This document shows, in pieces, positions 1 to 5,800 of a DNA stretch of 6,264 bases. Positions within the stretch are counted from its first letter, which is position 1, and every line of letters starts with the position of its first letter. The stretch is from an uncultured Fidelibacterota bacterium (lineage in GTDB: Bacteria > Fidelibacterota > Fidelibacteria > Fidelibacterales > Fidelibacteraceae). The DNA lies in NCBI GenBank assembly GCA_937862595.1, contig CALMFL010000313.1:1-6264 (forward strand). The letters are read 5' to 3'. A program made the translations under genes and the position numbers. A model generated the notes under the pieces. That model searched no databases. It saw nothing but the letters and a program-made list of their open reading frames with translations, and had not been told where the DNA came from.

Positions 1-107
1 CCTCAACGGGAGTGGTACTGGTCTTTTCGGCCTTTGTGACGCTTTTCGTCGCCGTGGTCGATTTCGGCGTCGGTACCCTGGTCCGTAAATTAATTGAGTG
101 GTTGTAA
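1..107 (+). CDS. secE: SecE, preprotein translocase subunit (C-terminal end only)
   Basis: The first 107 bases, read from base 3, give the last 34 residues of a small membrane protein ending in TAA at 105-107. A hydrophobic run (VVLVFSAFVTLFVAVVDFGV) is followed by a short basic/amphipathic tail ending RKLIEWL. This matches the single conserved transmembrane helix and C-terminus of bacterial SecE, including the Asp near the helix end. SecE clamps SecY in the SecYEG channel of the inner membrane. The call rests on the helix pattern plus the position directly upstream of nusG, the standard secE-nusG order. The start and the conserved cytoplasmic amphipathic helix lie left of the window, so full length and start cannot be judged. 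Confidence 0.88.
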   Translation, partial: STGVVLVFSAFVTLFVAVVDFGVGTLVRKLIEWL

Positions 108-111
108 TACA

Positions 112-639
112 ATGAAGTGGTATACCTTAAAGGCACTGTCCGGAAAAGAACGCCAGGTGGCGGATCGGATCATTTATGAGGCCGATCAGTCCGGATTTGC
201 CGAATCCATCGAGAACGTCCTCGTCCCGACCGAGAACGTCGTGGAAATGCGGGACGGGAAGAAACGTACCCGGGTCAAGGTATTCTATCCCGGCTACATC
301 ATGATCAAGATGGAAATGACCTCGGAAACGAAATACTTCGTCGAGAACATTTCCGGCGTGATCAGCTTCGTCGGATCGCAGGGAATACCGCAGGTATTGA
401 CGGACAAAGAAGTTGCACGCATCCTGGGCGAGGTCGAAAAGAAAGACGGCCGCGAGGTGATGGCAACGCCCTTCCGTGCGGGTGATCCCGTCAAGGTGGT
501 CGACGGCCCCTTTGTTGATTTCTCCGGAACGGTTGAGGAGGTCAATGACGAAAAGCGCAAGCTGAAGGTCATGGTCAGCATTTTCGGCCGCTCAACCCCT
601 GTGGAACTGGATTATCTTCAGGTGGAAAAAGAGAAATAA
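112..639 (+). CDS. nusG: NusG, transcription termination/antitermination factor
   Basis: 175 residues, normal for NusG. The N-terminal NGN domain spans about residues 1-115, opening MKWYTLKALSGKERQV and including the conserved VFYPGYIMIKM strand (residues 57-67). The C-terminal KOW domain spans about 120-175, with FRAGDPVKVVDGPF and the closing signature FGRSTPVELDYLQVEK (158-173). NusG binds the polymerase clamp through NGN to aid processive elongation. Its KOW domain contacts ribosomal protein uS10 or Rho. The ATG at 112 is chosen because the family begins M-K-W-Y here. An in-frame TTG at 94 would add six residues inside secE and is unlikely. The gap to the secE stop is 4 nt and the only SD-like element is a weak GAGTGG at 96-101, so translation is probably coupled to secE. 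Confidence 0.97.
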   Translation: MKWYTLKALSGKERQVADRIIYEADQSGFAESIENVLVPTENVVEMRDGKKRTRVKVFYPGYIMIKMEMTSETKYFVENISGVISFVGSQGIPQVLTDKEVARILGEVEKKDGREVMATPFRAGDPVKVVDGPFVDFSGTVEEVNDEKRKLKVMVSIFGRSTPVELDYLQVEKEK

Positions 640-674
640 GAAACGATTAAACCTAAAAACAGGTAAGAAGAAGT

Positions 675-1100
675 ATGGCAAAGAAAGTAGATGCAATCAT
701 CAAGTTACAGCTTCCTGCAGGCAAAGCGAACCCGTCCCCGCCCGTTGGCCCGGCTTTGGGACAGCATGGTGTGAATATCATGGAGTTCTGCAAAGCATAC
801 AATGCAAAGACCCAGGACCAAATGGGCACGATCATTCCTGTTGTGATCACCGTGTATGCCGACCGCTCGTTTTCATTTGTTACGAAAACACCCCCTGCAG
901 CAGTGTTGCTGAAAAAAGCCGCCAAGATCGAACGAGGCTCCGCCGTATCCAACAAGGAGAAAGTGGGAAAAGTCACGCAGAAGGATCTTGAGGAAATTGC
1001 CACATTGAAAATGAACGACTTAAACGCCCATACCGTGGAGCAGGCGATGCGAATGATCGCAGGAACCGCCCGCAGCATGGGATTAAAGATTGAAGGTTAA
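675..1100 (+). CDS. rplK: 50S ribosomal protein L11 (uL11)
   Basis: 141 residues, exactly the usual bacterial length. The N-terminal domain (about 1-70) carries the near-invariant proline-rich stretch SPPVGPALGQHGVNIMEFC (21-39), which faces the thiostrepton/micrococcin site. The C-terminal domain (about 72-141) begins TKTPPAAVLLKKA and ends GTARSMGLKIEG; it binds helices 43/44 of 23S rRNA. With L10 and L12 it forms the GTPase-associated centre, and in many bacteria it is needed for RelA activation. The ATG at 675 fits the family start MAKKV. It lies 35 nt after nusG and is preceded by a purine-rich AGAAGAAG (666-673), with an AGG at 661-663 as a weak Shine-Dalgarno. The 35-nt gap shows no evident L1-type repressor hairpin. 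rplA follows after 16 nt. Confidence 0.98.
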   Translation: MAKKVDAIIKLQLPAGKANPSPPVGPALGQHGVNIMEFCKAYNAKTQDQMGTIIPVVITVYADRSFSFVTKTPPAAVLLKKAAKIERGSAVSNKEKVGKVTQKDLEEIATLKMNDLNAHTVEQAMRMIAGTARSMGLKIEG

Positions 1101-1102
1101 CT

Positions 1103-1107
1103 GGAGG
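1103..1107 (+). promoter_or_regulatory. Shine-Dalgarno of rplA
   Basis: GGAGG immediately after the rplK stop (1098-1100), 9 nt before the ATG at 1117. It decides the start in favour of 1117 over the in-frame TTG at 1090, which lies upstream of this site. Confidence 0.85.
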
Positions 1108-1116
1108 CAGGAATTA

Positions 1117-1809
1117 ATGAATCACAGTAGGCGATATACGGCAAATCTGAGTCTTGTTGACAAGGTGACGGAATACTCCCTTGCCGACGGGCTTGAACTG
1201 ATCAAAAAAGCCGCAAATGCCAAATTCGACGAATCCATAGAATTGACGCTCAACCTGGGCGTTGATCCCCGGTATGCCGATCAGAATATCCGCGGAACGG
1301 TTATCCTTCCGCACGGGACCGGAAAAAAAGTCCGCGTCCTGGTCCTGACACAGGGTGATAAGGTCAAGGAAGCGAAAGCTGCCGGGGCCGATCATGCCGG
1401 TCTGGACGAATATGTCAAAAAGATCGAAGAGGGATGGTTCGAGTTTGATGTTTGTATTGCGACACCCGACGTCATGCGTCATGTCGGCAAGCTCGGCCGC
1501 GCTCTGGGTACGCGGGGACTGATGCCGAACCCGAAGACGGGAACCGTCACGGATGATGTCGAACAGGCTGTAAAAGAAGCGAAAGCCGGAAAGATCAGCT
1601 TCCGGGTCGACAAATTCGGAATTCTTCACGTTCTTATCGGCAAGGCGTCTTTTTCAGTGGAACAGTTAGCAGATAATATCAGGGGAATGGTTGCCACCGT
1701 CATGAAAATGAAGCCGACGACCTTAAAGGGGACCTACCTTCGTAAGATCTCGATCTCGTCCACCCAGGGCCCCGGAATTAAAATCGATAAACAATCTGCG
1801 TTAGCTTAG
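1117..1809 (+). CDS. rplA: 50S ribosomal protein L1 (uL1)
   Basis: 230 residues, the usual bacterial length. Domain I is split (about 1-67 and 160-230) around the inserted domain II (about 68-159). The L1 signature region is LGRALGTRGLMPNPKTGTV (126-144). Other family features are the VDPR segment (49-52) and the C-terminal ISISSTQGPG (211-220). L1 binds 23S rRNA helices 76-78, forms the mobile L1 stalk that guides deacylated tRNA from the E site, and in many bacteria represses its own operon mRNA. The ATG at 1117 is chosen because a GGAGG at 1103-1107 sits 9 nt upstream. An in-frame TTG at 1090 would overlap the end of rplK and add nine residues unlike the family. Residue 132 is Thr where Pro, Arg or Lys is more usual in the signature. 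Confidence 0.98.
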   Translation: MNHSRRYTANLSLVDKVTEYSLADGLELIKKAANAKFDESIELTLNLGVDPRYADQNIRGTVILPHGTGKKVRVLVLTQGDKVKEAKAAGADHAGLDEYVKKIEEGWFEFDVCIATPDVMRHVGKLGRALGTRGLMPNPKTGTVTDDVEQAVKEAKAGKISFRVDKFGILHVLIGKASFSVEQLADNIRGMVATVMKMKPTTLKGTYLRKISISSTQGPGIKIDKQSALA

Positions 1810-1813
1810 GAGG
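1808..1813 (+). promoter_or_regulatory. Shine-Dalgarno of rplJ, overlapping the rplA stop codon
   Basis: A perfect AGGAGG shares its first two bases with the rplA stop TAG (1807-1809) and lies 7 nt before the rplJ ATG at 1821. A ribosome terminating on rplA therefore covers the rplJ initiation site, which favours coupled re-initiation of L10 after L1. Confidence 0.85.
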
Positions 1814-1820
1814 TTTGTTC

Positions 1821-2345
1821 ATGCCAACCCCGAAAAAAATTGAAATAGTTCAGGAAGTCTCCGAAAAGATCAAAGGCGCCGGCGCCGTGTACTTTTCCGA
1901 TTACCTGGGCCTGAATGTCGCACAGATCAATGACCTGCGTTCCGAACTGTTCGCAAAAAAGGTCAACATGCAGGTTGTCAAGAACACGCTGATCTTCCGC
2001 GCCCTGAAAGACCTCGGTTATGACGTGAAGAAGAAAGATTTTCTTACCGGTTCGACCGCTCTGATCTACGGAAACGACCCCGTCGCTCCGGCGAAGGTGC
2101 TGGCCGAATTTCAAAAGAAGATGAAAGACCTCAAGAAGCCCGAAGTAAAGGCCCTGATCTTTGAAGGACAGCTCTGCGGAAAAGAAAAAGTGGACACGAT
2201 CGCAAAATTGCCCTCGGCGCACGTGCTGATGGCGACACTGCTCGGGACGCTTGTTTCACCCATGCAAAAGGTGCTCGGATGCCTGCAGGCACCCATGCGC
2301 AACATGCTGGGCGTTTTGAAATCACTGGAAGCAAAAAAGAATTAA
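1821..2345 (+). CDS. rplJ: 50S ribosomal protein L10 (uL10)
   Basis: 174 residues, typical length. The N-terminal globular domain has the family pattern: a basic start (MPTPKK), then AVYFSDYLGLNVAQINDLR (22-40) and VVKNTLIFRALKDLGY (52-67), which contact 23S rRNA. PEVKALIFEGQL (107-118) follows. The C-terminal part from about residue 135 is a long helix (LLGTLVSPMQKVLGCLQAP, then MRNMLGVLKSLEAKKN) that anchors the L12 dimers to form the L8 complex of the stalk. How many dimers it holds cannot be read reliably here. The ATG at 1821 has a full AGGAGG at 1808-1813, 7 nt upstream. A TTG at 1815 in the same frame is too close to that site. The gap to rplA is only 11 nt, and rplL, its direct partner, follows after 43 nt. 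Confidence 0.97.
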   Translation: MPTPKKIEIVQEVSEKIKGAGAVYFSDYLGLNVAQINDLRSELFAKKVNMQVVKNTLIFRALKDLGYDVKKKDFLTGSTALIYGNDPVAPAKVLAEFQKKMKDLKKPEVKALIFEGQLCGKEKVDTIAKLPSAHVLMATLLGTLVSPMQKVLGCLQAPMRNMLGVLKSLEAKKN

Positions 2346-2359
2346 CATAAACAATTAAA

Positions 2360-2382
2360 CCTCAAGTTGAATTTGAAGGAGG
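2360..2382 (+). promoter_or_regulatory. Shine-Dalgarno of rplL with a possible weak upstream hairpin
   Basis: AAGGAGG at 2376-2382 is a strong ribosome binding site 6 nt before the ATG at 2389. CCTCAA at 2360-2365 can pair with TTGAAGG at 2373-2379 (six pairs, one bulged A, 7-nt loop), which would cover part of the site; CCTC could instead pair with GAGG at 2379-2382. The SD is secure. The hairpin is short and may be chance. Confidence 0.6.
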
Positions 2383-2388
2383 ATTAAA

Positions 2389-2766
2389 ATGGCCGACATT
2401 AAACGAGCCGATGTATTAGCATACTTAGAGACGGCAAACATGCTGGAAATCTCTGAACTGATCAAAGAGATCGAAGTAAAATTCGGCGTTACCGCCGCCG
2501 CACCCGTAGCGGTCGCCGCCGCGCCGGTTGCCGCAGCTGAAGAAGTCGAAGAGAAAACCGAATTTGACGTTATGCTTACCGGCTTTGGCGACAAAAAGAT
2601 CAATGTCATCAAAGTCGTTCGCGAATTGACCGGTCTTGGCCTGAAAGAAGCCAAGGATCTGGTTGAAAGCGCACCTGTAGCTGTTAAGGAAGGATTGTCC
2701 AAGGACAGCGCAGCGGAAATTAAAACAAAACTTGAAGAAGCCGGAGCAACAGTAGAACTAAAGTAA
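2389..2766 (+). CDS. rplL: 50S ribosomal protein L7/L12 (bL12)
   Basis: 125 residues, the usual length. The N-terminal dimerisation and L10-binding domain covers about 1-34 (MADIKRADVLAYLETANMLE, ISELIKEIEVKFGV). A flexible Ala/Pro/Val hinge lies at about 35-52. The C-terminal domain (about 55-125) contains INVIKVVRELTGLGLKEAKD (71-90) and DLVESAPVAVKEGLSKD (90-106), the surface that recruits and activates EF-Tu, EF-G, IF2 and RF3. L12 is the only multicopy ribosomal protein. The ATG at 2389 has a strong AAGGAGG at 2376-2382, 6 nt upstream, consistent with the extra synthesis needed relative to L10. The N-terminal wording is closer to what I recall from Deltaproteobacteria-like or minor FCB lineages than to Bacteroidales, a weak lineage hint. 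Confidence 0.98.
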   Translation: MADIKRADVLAYLETANMLEISELIKEIEVKFGVTAAAPVAVAAAPVAAAEEVEEKTEFDVMLTGFGDKKINVIKVVRELTGLGLKEAKDLVESAPVAVKEGLSKDSAAEIKTKLEEAGATVELK

Positions 2767-2799
2767 TGGTTGTACGCAAACGCTCAGAGAGTTCAAAAT

Positions 2800-2834
2800 G
2801 AGCCGTCAAAACAACGATGGCTCTATTTGTTTTA
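2800..2834 (+). terminator. Terminator-like hairpin (putative attenuator) between rplL and rpoB
   Basis: GAGCCGTC (2800-2807) and GATGGCTC (2816-2823) form an 8-bp stem with one G-U pair around an 8-base A-rich loop. The T-rich tail TATTTGTTTTA (2824-2834) follows at once. This is the shape of a weak intrinsic terminator: the stem is short and the T-run is broken by A and G. It starts 33 nt after the rplL stop, with rpoB downstream on the same strand. A partial terminator here would reduce rpoB transcription relative to the ribosomal protein genes, as the known attenuator in the E. coli rplL-rpoB spacer does. The structure is seen in the sequence; the activity is inferred. Confidence 0.6.
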
Positions 2835-2846
2835 TAAAAAATATAC

Positions 2847-2865
2847 AAGGGAGGACATTCTCTTG
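2847..2865 (+). promoter_or_regulatory. rpoB ribosome binding site and TTG start
   Basis: AAGGGAGG at 2847-2854 is 8 nt before the TTG at 2863-2865, ideal spacing. No ATG or GTG lies in frame nearby that would give a family-like N-terminus, and the reading frame becomes recognisably RpoB right after this codon (ASIKRKIKRTSFSKIKHVLD). The start is therefore TTG, a less efficient initiator than ATG, offset here by a strong SD. Confidence 0.85.
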
Positions 2866-5800
2866 GCCAGTATAAAAAGAAAGATCAAACGAACATCCTT
2901 TTCTAAGATCAAGCATGTTCTGGATACTCCGGACCTCCTTGATGTGCAATTAAGTTCTTTCGAGGACTTTCTGCAATCAAGAGTACGGCCGAACAAACGC
3001 CAGGACATCGGTCTGGAAAACGTTTTTCGCACCGTCTTCCCGATCGAAGACAATCACGATACCTTTGTACTCGAGTACAAGCATTATTCGATCGGAAAGC
3101 CGCGGTACGAAGAACAGGAGTGCGTGGAGCGCGGTATTACCTATTCCGTTCCGCTCAAGGCACGGCTTGTGCTGAAGGTCGCCGAAGAAGATTCGGACAC
3201 CAGCGCGCTCGCCGGCACGGTCGAGCAGGACGTATTCTTCGGAAATATCCCCTACATGACACCCCGCGGCACCTTTATTATCAACGGCGCCGAACGTATT
3301 ATCGTCAGCCAGCTCCAGCGTTCACCGGGCGTCTTCTTCAACGACGCGCGGCATCCCAACGGCACGGTGCTCTACAACGCACGCATCATTCCGATGCGCG
3401 GATCCTGGGTGGACCTGACAACGGATATCTTCGACGCGATCTATGTGACGATCGACCGCCGCAAGAAATTTCCGGTCACCATCTTCCTGAGAGCGATCGG
3501 CTTCGGCACGGATTACCAGATCCTGGAACAGTTCAACGTCCTTGAAACCCTGCCGGTCGGCGGGGAGCTTGAAGGCCGCCTTGTCGCAACACCCGTGATC
3601 GACGGCAAGACCGGCGAGGTGATCCTCAATGCCGGAACGGCCGAAGACAAATGGGTCATTCTTGACAGCAAGATCATCGGCGACCTGAAAAAAAGCAAGG
3701 TCAAAACCGTTGAGGTCATCAATCCGAACCGCGAAGTCGACTTCAAACTGCTTGCCAACTCGATCCGCCGCGAACGCGACAAACTGGGCATCGGCGACGA
3801 AGAAGACAAAGAGCCTACCACGGAAGACGCGCTTATCTATCTCTACCGGAACCTGCGCAACGGCGAACCGCCCAACATTGAAACGGCTCAGAAATTTTTC
3901 GAAAAGTTGTTCTTCAGTCCGAAGAAATACGACCTGGGTCAGGTCGGACGTTACCGGATGAACAAGAAATTCAACCTGAACATCCCGCTTGAGAACACGG
4001 TGATCACGCCGGAAGACTTCATTATGATCGTCGACCAGCTGATCAGCATGCGGCGCGGTGAAAAGGCCTCGGATGATATCGATCATCTGGGCAACCGCCG
4101 CGTAAAGACCGTCGGGGAGCAACTGGCAAACCAGTTCTCGCTGGCCTTTACCCGCATGTCCCGTACGATCAAGGACCGGATGAACATCCACAATGCGGAG
4201 ACCCTTACCCCGCAGGAGCTGATCAACAGCCGCATCCTGACATCCGTCATCAATACCTTTTTCGGTACCTCGCAGATGTCGCAGTTCATGGACCAGACCA
4301 ATCCTCTGGCGGAACTGACCCACAAGCGGCGCCTGTCGGCCCTGGGCCCGGGCGGCTTGACCCGCGAACGCGCCGGATTTGAAGTCCGCGACGTGCATTA
4401 CACCCATTACGGACGGCTTTGCCCGATCGAGACCCCCGAAGGTCCCAACATCGGCCTTATCTCCTCCCTTGCCAACTACGCGGTCGTGAACCGTCTCGGT
4501 TTTGTCGAGACCCCCTACCGCAAGGTCGTGCACAACAAAGGCGGCACCAAGGTTTCCACCACGGTCGAATTCCTTTCTGCGGACGATGAGGACCGGAACA
4601 TGATCGCCCAGGCAAATGCGCCCCTGAACGATAAAAGTGAATTTGTCAACGAGCACATCCGCTGCCGCCATCAGGCGGATTATCCCGTCGTTCGCCCCGA
4701 AAGCGTGAACTACATGGATGTGTCGCCGATCCAGATGGTTTCCGCCGCTGCGGCCCTGATCCCCTTCCTTGAACATGATGACGCCAACCGCGCCCTCATG
4801 GGATCGAACATGCAGCGTCAATCCGTCCCCCTGCTGACGCCGAAGGCCCCGCTTGTCGGGACCGGGATCGAGCCCGGCGTAGCGCGGGACAGCCGTGCGG
4901 TGCTCACCTCTCCGATCGACGCCATCGTTGAATACGTTGACGCGCGCAGGATCGTCCTGCGCCCGCTTGAAGATTTCGACGCGGACGTTTCGCTGGATGA
5001 AAATGAAGGACGGGTCGTATTCGACCTTCAAAAATTCCAGCGGACCAACCAGGACACCAGCATCAATCAGCGCCCCATTGTCCAGAAGGGCAATAAGGTC
5101 AAGGCCGGCGATCCCATTGCGGACGGCACCTCGACCGATCAGGGCGAACTGGCCCTCGGGCGGAACGTGCTTGTGGCCTTCATGCCCTGGCGCGGCTACA
5201 ACTATGAGGATGCCATCATCCTGAACGAACGCCTGGTCAAGGAAGATGTCTTTACCTCCGTGCACGTCAAGGAAGTGGAACTGGAAGTCCGGGAAACCAA
5301 GCGGGGAAGCGAAGAGCTGACCCGTGAGATCCCGAACGTCTCCGAAGAAGCCACCAAGAACATCGATTCGAACGGCATGATCCGTATCGGCGCGCCGGTA
5401 ACCCACGGCGATATCATCATCGGTAAAGTCACCCCGAAAGGGGAGACGGATCCCACCCCGGAAGAAAAACTGCTCCGGGCGATCTTCGGCGAAAAAGCCG
5501 GCGATGTGAAAGACGCTTCCCGCCGCGCGGACCCCAGCACCAACGGCGTGGTGATCGACACCCGCCTCTTTGAGCGCAAGGGGAAAGAATCCCGCCGCGA
5601 CGAAAAGGAAAAACTTGAAAAACTGGAACGGCAGCTGATCGAACGTATCAGCACCCTGCGTCATAAATTCATCACGAAACTTCAGAAACTCATAGAAGAA
5701 CATCCCTGCGCCGGCATTTACGACAAGGGCGGCAACCTGCTGCACAACAAGCGCAAGACCTGGAACTGGGAGTTCTTCGAGACCTGCGACTTCGACCATA

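Noticed and set aside
94..111. Upstream TTG start for nusG
   Set aside because: It would add six residues encoded in the secE end, has no ribosome binding site, and the family starts with MKWY at 112.
640..674. L1 repressor-binding hairpin upstream of rplK
   Set aside because: The 35-nt gap is A-rich and shows no stem resembling the L1 target. A site further upstream within nusG or before secE cannot be excluded.
1090..1116. Upstream TTG start for rplA
   Set aside because: It overlaps the end of rplK and lies before the clear GGAGG, which is placed correctly for the ATG at 1117.
1114..1629. Minus-strand frames opposite rplA and rplJ (also 1806-2222)
   Set aside because: Both are complements of well-recognised ribosomal protein genes with no family resemblance of their own.
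2489..2541. GCC/GCA-rich short repeats as a DNA repeat element
   Set aside because: They encode the Ala/Pro/Val hinge of L12, which is low complexity in all members of the family.
2824..2846. AT-rich stretch before rpoB as a promoter
   Set aside because: I found neither a well-spaced -35/-10 pair nor the Bacteroidota TTG/TAnnTTTG pair. The stretch is better explained as the T-rich tail of the hairpin plus an unstructured ribosome landing site.
3120..3545. A 141-codon plus-strand frame within rpoB
   Set aside because: It is an out-of-frame reading of strongly conserved rpoB sequence, with Arg-rich low-information translation typical of a shadow frame.
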